From: DASXRC01 sp036506495
GTDB taxonomy: Bacteria; Actinomycetota; Actinomycetes; Mycobacteriales; Micromonosporaceae
Length of the DNA stretch: 64,000 nucleotides
Assembly: GCA_036506495.1 (NCBI GenBank)
Contig: DASXRQ010000203.1
Span: forward strand, 31,695 to 95,694
Reading direction: 5' to 3'
Below are positions 50,581 to 58,365 of this stretch, one piece after another. The first letter of the stretch is position 1; each line of letters opens with the position of its first letter. The position numbers and the translations under genes were made by a program. A model generated the notes under the pieces. The model was not told the DNA's origin. It saw only the letters and a program-made list of their open reading frames with translations, and did no database searches.

Positions 50581-51777
50581 ATGACGACCCTGCCCCTGAT
50601 CTCGGCCAACCCGATCCCGACCGCGACGCTGGCCCGTGGCGCGGCGGAGCCGGCGGCGACGGCCCGGCACCGAGCTGCCCTGCCGCCGAGGCATCTCGCC
50701 GACCTGGATCTGGCCGGCCGCCGGGCGGCCGTCGCCGAGCTGGGCGAACCGGGATTCCGGGCGGGCCAGCTGTCGACCCAATACTTCGGCCGGCTCGAGC
50801 GGGATGCCGCCGCGATGACGGACCTGCCCGCCGCCGCCCGCGAGCGGCTCGGCGCCGCGCTGCTGCCCGCGCTGTTGACGCCGATACGCGAGCTGGCCTG
50901 CGACGGCGGAGCCACCCGCAAGGCGCTGTGGCGGCTGCACGACGGCTCGCTGGTGGAGAGCGTGTTGATGGGGTACCCGGACCGGGTTACGGTCTGCGTC
51001 TCCAGCCAGGCCGGATGCGGCATGGCCTGCCCGTTCTGTGCCACCGGCCAGGCCGGACTGACCCGGAACCTGTCGACCGCCGAGATCGTGGACCAGGTCG
51101 TCTACCTGGCCCGGGTCGCGGCGAGCGGGACGGTTTCCGGATCGCCGGCCCGGCTGTCGCATGTGGTGTTCATGGGGATGGGCGAGCCGCTGGCGAACTA
51201 CGTGCGGGTAATCGAGGCGGTCCGGCGGCTGACCGCGCCGGCGCCCGAGGGCCTCGGGCTGTCCCAGCGACACATCACGGTTTCCACTGTCGGGCTCGTG
51301 CCGGCGATGCGCAGGTTGATCGAGGAACGACTCTCGGTGACCCTTGCACTCTCCCTGCACGCGCCCGATGATGATCTGCGCGACGAGCTCGTGCCGGTTA
51401 ACCAACGGTGGAAGGTCGCCGAGGTGCTCGACGCCGCATGGGCGTACGCATCGGTGACGAGACGGCGCGTGTCCATCGAGTACGCAATGATCAGGGACGT
51501 CAATGACCAGCCGTGGCGTGCCGACCTGCTCGGCCGCCTATTGGCGGGGCGGCTGGCGCATGTCAATCTGATCCCACTCAATCCGACTCCGGGCAGCCGC
51601 TGGGATACCAGCCCGAAGCCGGTCGAGCGGGAGTTCGTCCGGCGGCTGCGCGAGGCCGGCGTCCCAACCACCGTGCGGGATACCCGAGGGCGGGAGATCG
51701 ACGGTGCGTGTGGGCAGTTGGCAGCGAGCGAGGTGCCCGGGGAGATCCCGGACGCGGAACGGAAGGCGACACAGTGA
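50581..51777 (+). CDS. rlmN: dual-specificity rRNA/tRNA adenine-C2-methyltransferase RlmN
   Basis: 398-aa radical-SAM enzyme methylating A2503 of 23S rRNA and A37 of some tRNAs. SQAGCGMACPFCATGQAGL has the CxxxCxxC cluster, VVFMGMGEPLANY the SAM site, and DGACGQL the methyl-carrying Cys near the C-terminus. About 40 extra N-terminal residues (A/T-rich) precede the family core. ATG 50581 is preferred; ATG 50518 would lengthen it. The stop overlaps the DivIVA-like gene (GTGA). Confidence 0.96.
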   Translation: MTTLPLISANPIPTATLARGAAEPAATARHRAALPPRHLADLDLAGRRAAVAELGEPGFRAGQLSTQYFGRLERDAAAMTDLPAAARERLGAALLPALLTPIRELACDGGATRKALWRLHDGSLVESVLMGYPDRVTVCVSSQAGCGMACPFCATGQAGLTRNLSTAEIVDQVVYLARVAASGTVSGSPARLSHVVFMGMGEPLANYVRVIEAVRRLTAPAPEGLGLSQRHITVSTVGLVPAMRRLIEERLSVTLALSLHAPDDDLRDELVPVNQRWKVAEVLDAAWAYASVTRRRVSIEYAMIRDVNDQPWRADLLGRLLAGRLAHVNLIPLNPTPGSRWDTSPKPVEREFVRRLREAGVPTTVRDTRGREIDGACGQLAASEVPGEIPDAERKATQ

Positions 51778-52724
51778 CGAGTCAGGGGCAGCGGTTCCGA
51801 CGCAGGGCGCTTCGCCGGGGCTACAAGGTCGACGAGGTCGACGCCTTCCTCGACCGGGTCGAGGCGACGCTCTCCGGAGACGCGATCGCGGCGCCGGTCG
51901 TCGCGCAGGAGGTCCACGACGTCGTCTTTCGGGTCCGGTTCGGCGGGTACGACGAATGGCAGGTCGACCTCCACCTCGACCGGGTCGAGCGGCAACTCGC
52001 CGACCTGGAGGAGCGAGCCGGCGGGTTCGCCCGAGCTGCCGACCCCCGGATGGGGCCGCCCGACCGCCTGGGCCCGCCCGACCGCCTGGGGCCGCCCGAC
52101 CGCCTGGGGCCGCCCGAACGGATGGGCCCGCCCGAACGGATGGGCCCGCCGATGCCGTCCCGCCCCGTGCAGCCAATGCCCGTCCAGGCCGGGCCGCCCG
52201 ACCCCGGTTACGGCCGCCGGTACGACGAGCCGACGTACGGCGGCGGCTTCGAGGGTCCGGGCGGTACGTTCGACGGTTTTGAGCCCGGCCGGCACGGCAA
52301 GACGGACATGACCGCAGAGATCCGCATGCCCGAGCGCGACCGCATCGGGCCGCCGCCTGGTGCATCGCCACCCGGCATGGGCGGCCCGCCGATGGGTCCA
52401 CCCGGATCGGTTCTGCCACCCCTCGGCCCGCCCGGCATGGGCGCGCCGATCGGCGCCCCCGGATCGGTCCCGGCCGGCGATCTGCAGCGCATCGACCAGC
52501 TGCGGCGGACGTTCCAGCCGCGTCGGTTCGGCAGCGGCTACGACCCGGCTCAGGTGGACCGGCTGTTCGAGGGCATCGTCGCCGCGATGTCGAGCCGCGG
52601 CCCGGTCGCGATCAACGACGCGGAGCTCGACGCCGGCCAGTTCAGCCTCGTGCCCGGCGGCTACTTCGAGGCCGAGGTCGACTCCGCGCTCAAGGAGGTC
52701 CGGGACATCCTCCGCCGGAGGTAG
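51774..52724 (+). CDS. DivIVA-domain protein with two DivIVA-like repeats and a Gly-Pro-Met linker
   Basis: 316 aa. Residues ~7-75 resemble a DivIVA N-terminal region (FRRRALRRGYKVDEVDAFLDRVEATL); a second similar region starts at ~245 (FQPRRFGSGYDPAQVDRLFEGIVA). Between lies a low-complexity G/P/M/R linker with repeats of the form (D/E)R(L/M)GPP. No coiled coil of DivIVA length is seen. Its GTG overlaps the rlmN stop. Likely a polar or septal scaffold, but this is inference. Confidence 0.75.
   Translation: MTSQGQRFRRRALRRGYKVDEVDAFLDRVEATLSGDAIAAPVVAQEVHDVVFRVRFGGYDEWQVDLHLDRVERQLADLEERAGGFARAADPRMGPPDRLGPPDRLGPPDRLGPPERMGPPERMGPPMPSRPVQPMPVQAGPPDPGYGRRYDEPTYGGGFEGPGGTFDGFEPGRHGKTDMTAEIRMPERDRIGPPPGASPPGMGGPPMGPPGSVLPPLGPPGMGAPIGAPGSVPAGDLQRIDQLRRTFQPRRFGSGYDPAQVDRLFEGIVAAMSSRGPVAINDAELDAGQFSLVPGGYFEAEVDSALKEVRDILRRR
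52050..52152 (+). repeat. 18-bp tandem repeat in the DivIVA-like gene
   Basis: Units such as GGGCCGCCCGACCGCCTG, about five copies, encode (D/E)R(L/M)GPP hexads. In-frame, so copy-number change would only alter linker length. Confidence 0.85.
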
Positions 52725-52783
52725 CGGCGGGAGAGCCGCCCGACGGCGGCGCGAGCCGCCCGAGCGGAGCGAGGGCCAGCAGC

Positions 52784-53008
52784 TCAGTCGCGCAGGCCGT
52801 TCCGGCGTAGCACGATGTCGGTGGCGATGATCAGCGCGAGCACCCCGGCGGCACCTAGCAGCCACAGCCGGTCGACGCCGCCCGGGTGGTTGTTGCCGAA
52901 TATCATCGCCACGAGGATCACGATCGAGACGATCCCACCCAGGTACGCGGCCTTGCGGTTCGTGGGCTTGTGCTGGTCCGGCGAGGTCACGGGCTCGTCT
53001 CCGGCCAC
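52784..53008 (-). CDS. DUF2631-like small membrane protein
   Basis: 74 aa, MAGDEPVTSPDQHKPTNRKA followed by two hydrophobic helices (AAYLGGIVSIVILVAMIFG and LWLLGAAGVLALIIATDIVL) and a basic end RRNGLRD. It matches the actinobacterial DUF2631 pattern, whose function is unknown. The GTG at 53008 has an AAAGGACC ribosome-binding site. It is divergent from the MBL-Rieske gene (111 bp between). Confidence 0.82.
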   Translation of the reverse strand: MAGDEPVTSPDQHKPTNRKAAYLGGIVSIVILVAMIFGNNHPGGVDRLWLLGAAGVLALIIATDIVLRRNGLRD

Positions 53009-53119
53009 TGTCGGTCCTTTCTAGGATCACGTCTGCCGGTTAGTCTGGCACGCCGCGCTCGGGCCACGCGCTCCGGTAGCGTTTCTGCGGATCGGCGATT
53101 TCAGCAAGGGAGCAGCGCG

Positions 53120-54727
53120 GTGCGAGTGACCGGGACCGGACACGCCAGCATGCGGATCGACACCCCGGCGGGGAGCATCCTGTGCGACCCGTGGGTGAAC
53201 CCGGCGTACTTCGCATCCTGGTTCCCGTTTCCCGACAACTCGCAGCTGGACTGGGAGACCATCGGCGACGTCGACTACCTGTACGTCTCGCACCTGCACC
53301 GCGATCACTTCGACGCGGCGCACCTGCGGCGGTTCGTGTCGAAGAAGGCGACCGTGCTGCTGCCGGAGTACCCGACCAGCGAGCTGGAGGACCAGTTACG
53401 CGATGTCGGCTTCACCCGAGTCCTGAAGACGGTCAGCAACGAGGTGGTCGAACTCGACGGCGGGCTGCGCGTAATGATCCAGGCGTTGACCTCGCCGACC
53501 GACGGGCCGATCGGGGACTCGTCCCTGTGGGTGGAGCACGCCGGCGTACGCCTGTTGAACCAGAACGACGCGCGCCCCGCGGACCTGAGCGTGTTCGCGG
53601 AGCTGGGCCACGCGCACGCGCACATGCTGCAGTTCTCCGGGGCGATCTGGTACCCGATGGTCTACGAGCTGCCGCAGGCCGCCAAGACGGCGTTCGGCAA
53701 GCAGAAGCGGGACCGGCAGTTCGACCGCACGTTCCGGTACATCGACGATCTCAACGCGTCGTACGTGTTCCCGATCGCCGGGCCGCCGTGCTTCCTCGAC
53801 GACGAGCTGTGGCGGTTCAACGACATCTTCGCCGACGAGGGCAACATCTTCCCGGACCAGTCCGTGTTCATCCAGGAGTACGCGAAGGTCGGCGGCGACA
53901 ACGGCGTGGTGCTGCTGCCCGGCTCGGTCGCGGAGATCACGACCGACGGGTGCCGCGTAGAGCATCCGGTGCCCGACGTCGACGAGTTCTTCGCGCGCAA
54001 GGAGGAGCATCTCAAGGCGTACGCCGAGCGGCAGCGCCCCGTCATCGAGGCGGCCAAGCTGTCCTGGCGGCACCCCGAGGTGGACGTGCTGAAGGAGCTG
54101 AAGCGGCGGATCGAGCCACTGCTCGACGAGTCGATCTACCTGGCCAAAGGTGTCGGCGGCCCGGTGCGGCTGGACCTCGTCGGCTACGACGGCGAGTCGG
54201 TCGAGTCGTTGGTGGTCGACTTCCCGGGCAAGGAGGTCCGGCGGTACGTGGACGAGAAGGTCCGCTACCGGTTCCGTACCGAACGTGCGCTCGTCGAGCA
54301 CCTGCTGCACATCGAAGAGGTCGACTGGGTCAACTCTCTGTTCCTGTCCTGCCGGTTCTCGGCCGCCCGGATCGGCCAGTACAACGAGTTCGTCTACGCG
54401 TTCTTCAAGTGCCTGTCCGAGGAGCGCCTGCAGTACGCCGAGGGCTGGTACGACGAGCATGAGCGCAGCACAGTCGCCGAGGACATCACCCTCGGCGACT
54501 GGACCGTCCAGCGCCGCTGCCCGCACCTCAAGGCCGACCTGAGCCGGTTCGGGATCATCGACGGCGACGTGCTCACCTGCCAGCTGCACGGCTGGAGGTT
54601 CGACCTGGCGAGCGGGCGCTGCCTGACCAGCGTCGGCCACCAGATCCGCGCCCGCCGCGCCGACGAGCCGGTCGACGGCCCGGCTCAACACAACTACACG
54701 GAGAGTGCGCCCTCCCGATCGGGGTGA
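53120..54727 (+). CDS. metallo-beta-lactamase-fold protein with C-terminal Rieske domain
   Basis: 535 aa. The N-terminal MBL-fold domain has the zinc motif VSHLHRDHFDAAHLRRFVSK (H58, H60, D62, H63). Residues ~440-510 form a Rieske [2Fe-2S] domain with CPH (~466) and CQLHGW (~487), the C-x-H...C-x-x-H pattern. The order MBL-then-Rieske is the reverse of CMP-N-acetylneuraminate hydroxylase-like proteins. The reductase partner is not in the window. The C-terminal residues are encoded by a palindromic repeat (copy 2). GTG 53120 is chosen. Confidence 0.85.
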   Translation: MRVTGTGHASMRIDTPAGSILCDPWVNPAYFASWFPFPDNSQLDWETIGDVDYLYVSHLHRDHFDAAHLRRFVSKKATVLLPEYPTSELEDQLRDVGFTRVLKTVSNEVVELDGGLRVMIQALTSPTDGPIGDSSLWVEHAGVRLLNQNDARPADLSVFAELGHAHAHMLQFSGAIWYPMVYELPQAAKTAFGKQKRDRQFDRTFRYIDDLNASYVFPIAGPPCFLDDELWRFNDIFADEGNIFPDQSVFIQEYAKVGGDNGVVLLPGSVAEITTDGCRVEHPVPDVDEFFARKEEHLKAYAERQRPVIEAAKLSWRHPEVDVLKELKRRIEPLLDESIYLAKGVGGPVRLDLVGYDGESVESLVVDFPGKEVRRYVDEKVRYRFRTERALVEHLLHIEEVDWVNSLFLSCRFSAARIGQYNEFVYAFFKCLSEERLQYAEGWYDEHERSTVAEDITLGDWTVQRRCPHLKADLSRFGIIDGDVLTCQLHGWRFDLASGRCLTSVGHQIRARRADEPVDGPAQHNYTESAPSRSG

Positions 54728-54749
54728 GACACCAACTTCCGGGTAGTCG
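54691..54749. repeat. palindromic repeat CAACTACACGGA...TCCGGGTAGTCG, copy 2
   Basis: Left arm identical to copy 1 (29448); right arm 54738-54749 differs at two positions; spacer 35 nt containing CCCGATCGGGG. The stop of the MBL-Rieske gene (54725-54727) falls inside the repeat, so its last ~12 codons derive from it. Confidence 0.8.
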
Positions 54750-54761
54750 AGTCGATCAGCG

Positions 54762-55469
54762 TCAGCGGCCGGTGAGGCCTCGGACGAAGGCGGCGATCTC
54801 GGCCTCGAACAGCGGCTCGGCGTCGGTCATTGCCCAGCGCAGCTGCCCGTAGACCTCCATGGCGACCAACCCGTAGAGCCGGACCCAGGCGGTCAGGAAC
54901 ACGTACATGACACCGATCGGCAGGTCCGAACCGAACTTGGCGACGAACGGGCCCAGGCGCTCGGAGAGGTCCGCGCCGACGTGGTCCGCCGGCGGAAGCG
55001 GAAGCCGTCCGGCCTGCCACAGCCGCGCGAACTCGGCCAGGAACGCGCCGCCAAAGCCGATCCCGGGGTCGTCCTGTTCGTCGAAGTCGTGGTGCGGCCC
55101 CTCGTCCAGCTGCGGGCTGCCGAACATCATCGTGAACTCGGCCGGGTGAGCTAGGCTCCAGCCGCGGAACCCGCGGCTCATGGCCCGCAGCCGCTCGCCG
55201 GGGTCGTCGCTGCCCGCGTTGTCCCTGGCCTTCTCGACCGCCGAGGTGAGTTCGCCGTAGAGGTCGAAGCACAGCTCCCCGACGAGCGCGTCGAGACAGG
55301 GGAAATAGCGGTAGATCGCGGGCGCGGTCATGCCCATGTCGCGGGCGATGGCGCGCAGGGAGATCGCCGGCGGGCCGCCGGTCACCAGCAGGCGCCGCGC
55401 GGCCTCCTTGATCTCGGTGACGGTGGCGTTGCGCAACCGCTCCCGTCGACTCGGCGATGTCGTCGCCAT
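54762..55469 (-). CDS. TetR-family transcriptional repressor
   Basis: 235 aa; N-terminal TetR helix-turn-helix (RRLLVTGGPPAISLRAIARD through MGMTAPAIYRYFPCLDALVG) and an all-helical ligand/dimerisation domain. Divergent from the MmpL gene with a 15-bp inverted repeat between, so it likely represses both. ATG 55469 has a GGGAGTTTGCGGAG stretch. Ligand unknown; the effector may be the substrate of MmpL. Confidence 0.93.
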   Translation of the reverse strand: MATTSPSRRERLRNATVTEIKEAARRLLVTGGPPAISLRAIARDMGMTAPAIYRYFPCLDALVGELCFDLYGELTSAVEKARDNAGSDDPGERLRAMSRGFRGWSLAHPAEFTMMFGSPQLDEGPHHDFDEQDDPGIGFGGAFLAEFARLWQAGRLPLPPADHVGADLSERLGPFVAKFGSDLPIGVMYVFLTAWVRLYGLVAMEVYGQLRWAMTDAEPLFEAEIAAFVRGLTGR

Positions 55470-55483
55470 CTCCGCAAACTCCC

Positions 55484-55513
55484 TTGACTTTGAGTGAACG
55501 GCGTTGGCATAGT
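55484..55513 (+). promoter_or_regulatory. promoter of the mmpL-like gene overlapped by operator
   Basis: TTGACT (55484-55489), 18 nt, CATAGT (55508-55513). The operator below covers the spacer and -10, so TetR binding would block RNA polymerase. Confidence 0.6.
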
Positions 55514-55529
55514 AAACGGCGTTCACTCA
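55491..55529. promoter_or_regulatory. TetR operator, 15-bp inverted repeat
   Basis: TGAGTGAACGGCGTT (55491-55505) and AACGGCGTTCACTCA (55515-55529) are inverted copies with one mismatch around a 9-nt spacer. It lies midway between the divergent tetR-like and mmpL-like starts. Confidence 0.85.
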
Positions 55530-55580
55530 GTAACTGGCGCTTACAGCTTACGTCTTAGGCTGAGTCCGGGGGAGAGCCAC

Positions 55581-57749
55581 ATGTTCGCGTGGTGGGGGCG
55601 CACGGTCGTCACGTGGAGGTGGGCGGTGCTCGCCGCCGGCCTCGTGTTGGTCACGGTCGGGGTGACCTGGGGGACGGGGGTCTTCGGGGCGCTCACCGGG
55701 GGCGGCTTCGACGATCCGGGCAGCGAATCCGTCCGCGCCCACGACCGGATCGCGGCGGAGCTGGGCAGCCAGGACATCGACCTGCTTGTGCTCTACAGCC
55801 GGCCGGACGCGACCGTGGACCAGCCCGCGTTCCGTGATCCGGTCACCGCGGCGGTCGCCCGGGTCCGGCAGAGCCCGGAGGTGGCCAGCGCGGTCAGCTG
55901 GTACGACACCAAGGCGTCGGGTCTGGTCTCCGCCGACCGGCACTCGACGTACGCGGCCATCCGGCTCAAGGCGAGCGGCCCCGATGCGAAGGTCGACGCG
56001 TACGAGCGGCTGCGGCCGTCGTTGGACGCGCCGGGCGTACAGACCCAGACCGGCGGGGCCGTCGCGTTCCTCCAGCAGACCAACGAGCGCACCACGGCGG
56101 ACATCGCCCGTGCCGAGACGCTGTCGATGCCGGTCCTCCTGGTCCTGCTCACGTTGATCTTCGGCGGCCTCGTGGCCGCCACCACACCGCTGCTCATAGG
56201 CGGGCTCGCGATCCTCGGGGCGTTCGTGGCGACCCGCTTACTGACCACGGTCACGGACATGTCGATCTTCGCCATCAACATCATCACGCTGATCGGGCTC
56301 GGGATGGCCATCGACTACTCGCTGTTCATGGTGAGCCGGTTCCGTGAGGAGCTCGCCCGCGCGCCGAGCACCCGGGACGCCATCGTGCGCACGATGACCA
56401 CCGCCGGGCGCACCGTCGCGGTCGCTGGGCTCACGATCACGCTCGCCCTCGCCAGCCTGCTGATCTTCCCGCAGGTGTTCCTGCGCTCGATGGGCCTGGG
56501 CGGAATGGCGGCCGTGCTCGTGGCGATGCTCGGAGCGCTGACGATCCTGCCCGCGTTGCTCGCGATCCTCGGCAAACGGATCAACGCGTTCCGCGTACCG
56601 CTGCCGTGGACCCGTCGGCGCGCGGCGGCCGCGCCGGCGAACGACCCGGCCGGCTTCTGGGCGCGGCTCGCCCGCAGCGTGATGCGCCGCCCGGTGGTCT
56701 ACCTGGTGGGGGTGCTGGTGATCCTCGCGGTGCTCACAGCGCCGTTCGCGCGGATCCAGTTCGGTGGGTTCGACGAGCGGGTGCTGCCGGCCGGCACCGA
56801 GTCGCGCGTGGTGACCGAGCGGATCGCGGCGGAGTTCCCCGGCGGCAGCGTCGCGCCCATCGACGTGCTTGTCTCCGGCGCGCCGGCCGCGCAGGCGCAA
56901 GAGTTCGCCACGCGGGTCGCCGGCCTGCCGGGGGTCACCGGCGCGCAGGTCACCGCGAACCGGGGCGAGTCCAGCGTGATCTCGGTGACCTACACCGGCG
57001 AACCGACCGGCGACGTCGCGTACGACACGGTGCGGGCGATCCGCGACCTGCCGTCGCCAGCGGGTGCCGACGTGATGGTCGCCGGGCGCAGCGCCGAGAC
57101 CGTCGACCTGCTCGACAGCCTGGCGAACCGGCTGCCGTGGATGGGTCTGATGATGGCCGCGGCCACGCTGATCCTGATGTTCCTGGCGTTCGGCTCGGTC
57201 GTGCTGCCGGTCAAGGCGGTCCTGATGAATATGGTCTCGATCGGCGCATCGTTCGGCGTCGTCGTGTGGGCGTTCCAGGAGGGGCACCTCGCCGGCGCGC
57301 TCGGCTTCACCGCGACCGGATTCATCGAGCCGACCAACCCGATCCTCATGCTCGCCCTGCTGTTCGGGCTGGCCACCGACTACGAGGTGTTCCTGCTGTC
57401 GCGGGTGCGCGAGGAGTGGGACCGCACCGGCGAAAACACCGCATCGGTGGCCACGGGGCTCCAGCGGACCGGGCGCATCATCACGTCCGCGGCACTGCTG
57501 CTGATCGTCGTGGTGGCCGGGTTCGCGACCGGCGGCATGGCGTTCATTAAGCTCATCGGCATCGGAATGATCGTGGCGATCGTGGTCGACGCGACGCTCG
57601 TGCGGGCCCTGCTCGTGCCCGCGACGATGCGGCTGCTCGGTCGCTGGAACTGGTGGGCGCCCGGCCCACTCGGCCGCGTCTATCGGCGCTATGGTCTGCG
57701 CGAGTCCGCCGAGCCGGCGCCGCCCCGGGAGCCCGTGCCGGTCGGCTAG
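55581..57749 (+). CDS. MMPL/RND-family membrane transporter
   Basis: 722 aa, two blocks of membrane helices with two large extracytoplasmic loops. MFAWWGRTVVTWRWAVLAAGL starts the first helix; FAINIITLIGLGMAIDYSLFMVSRFREE and ILMLALLFGLATDYEVFLLSRVREEW are the twin conserved helix-4/10 motifs with acidic residues needed for proton coupling. Typical of actinobacterial MmpL-like exporters of lipids or drugs. GGGGAGAG precedes ATG 55581. Controlled by the TetR operator. Confidence 0.92.
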   Translation: MFAWWGRTVVTWRWAVLAAGLVLVTVGVTWGTGVFGALTGGGFDDPGSESVRAHDRIAAELGSQDIDLLVLYSRPDATVDQPAFRDPVTAAVARVRQSPEVASAVSWYDTKASGLVSADRHSTYAAIRLKASGPDAKVDAYERLRPSLDAPGVQTQTGGAVAFLQQTNERTTADIARAETLSMPVLLVLLTLIFGGLVAATTPLLIGGLAILGAFVATRLLTTVTDMSIFAINIITLIGLGMAIDYSLFMVSRFREELARAPSTRDAIVRTMTTAGRTVAVAGLTITLALASLLIFPQVFLRSMGLGGMAAVLVAMLGALTILPALLAILGKRINAFRVPLPWTRRRAAAAPANDPAGFWARLARSVMRRPVVYLVGVLVILAVLTAPFARIQFGGFDERVLPAGTESRVVTERIAAEFPGGSVAPIDVLVSGAPAAQAQEFATRVAGLPGVTGAQVTANRGESSVISVTYTGEPTGDVAYDTVRAIRDLPSPAGADVMVAGRSAETVDLLDSLANRLPWMGLMMAAATLILMFLAFGSVVLPVKAVLMNMVSIGASFGVVVWAFQEGHLAGALGFTATGFIEPTNPILMLALLFGLATDYEVFLLSRVREEWDRTGENTASVATGLQRTGRIITSAALLLIVVVAGFATGGMAFIKLIGIGMIVAIVVDATLVRALLVPATMRLLGRWNWWAPGPLGRVYRRYGLRESAEPAPPREPVPVG

Positions 57750-57751
57750 CC

Positions 57752-57757
57752 TACGGT
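57752..57757 (+). promoter_or_regulatory. -10-like box before the GNAT gene
   Basis: TACGGT, 6 nt before GTG 57764, the spacing seen at other leaderless starts here. Confidence 0.4.
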
Positions 57758-57763
57758 GGCCGG

Positions 57764-58300
57764 GTGGCGGCGTTCGAGACCGAGCGGCTGGTCGGTCGAC
57801 AGTGGACCGGGTCGCGGAGCGACCTCGATCGGGTCTACGACATCTACTCGCGGTGGGAGGTCGCGCGCTGGCTCGGCGCCGAGCCCCGCGCGATGTCCGC
57901 GCCGGCTGAGGCCCTGGCGGCGGTACGCCGATGGCGTGACCGCGGCGCCGAGCTCGGCGACCCGTTCGGTGTGTGGGCCGTGGAGGTCCGCGACTCCGGC
58001 GTGGTCGCCGGCACCGTGCTGCTGGCTCGGCTGCCCAGTTTCGACGGCTGGCCGTCCACCGAGGTCGAGGTCGCCTGGCATCTGCATCCTGACTCGTGGG
58101 GACGGGGGTACGCGACCGAGGCGGCCCGCGCGGCCCTCGACCGCGCGTTTGCCGCTGGTATTACCGAGGTGCACGCCGTTGTCTATCCCGGAAACGAGCG
58201 GTCCGTCGCGGTGTGCCGGCGGCTGGGCATGACCCCGCTGGGTCGCACCGACCGTTGGTACGGCGTGGAGCTCGATGCGTTCCGGCTGCGCCGCCCTTGA
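57764..58300 (+). CDS. GNAT-family N-acetyltransferase (RimJ/RimL-like)
   Basis: 178 aa; the acetyl-CoA loop is VEVAWHLHPDSWGRGYATEA, and VYPGNERSVAVCRRLGM is the characteristic second half of RimJ/RimL-like acetyltransferases. VAAFETERLVGRQW at the start is likewise typical (TERL.LR). Substrate unknown, likely a small amine or a protein N-terminus. It starts 15 bp after the mmpL-like stop. Confidence 0.9.
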   Translation: MAAFETERLVGRQWTGSRSDLDRVYDIYSRWEVARWLGAEPRAMSAPAEALAAVRRWRDRGAELGDPFGVWAVEVRDSGVVAGTVLLARLPSFDGWPSTEVEVAWHLHPDSWGRGYATEAARAALDRAFAAGITEVHAVVYPGNERSVAVCRRLGMTPLGRTDRWYGVELDAFRLRRP

Positions 58301-58353
58301 CCGTTCCCAACACCGTCGACGTTGGGAGGCGGGAATGCCGCGCGCGGGTCTGG

Positions 58354-58359
58354 AAGAAT
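58354..58359 (+). promoter_or_regulatory. dxr: -10 box for a leaderless dxr transcript
   Basis: AAGAAT, 6 nt before GTG 58366. No ribosome-binding site. Confidence 0.45.
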
Positions 58360-58365
58360 GGCCGG

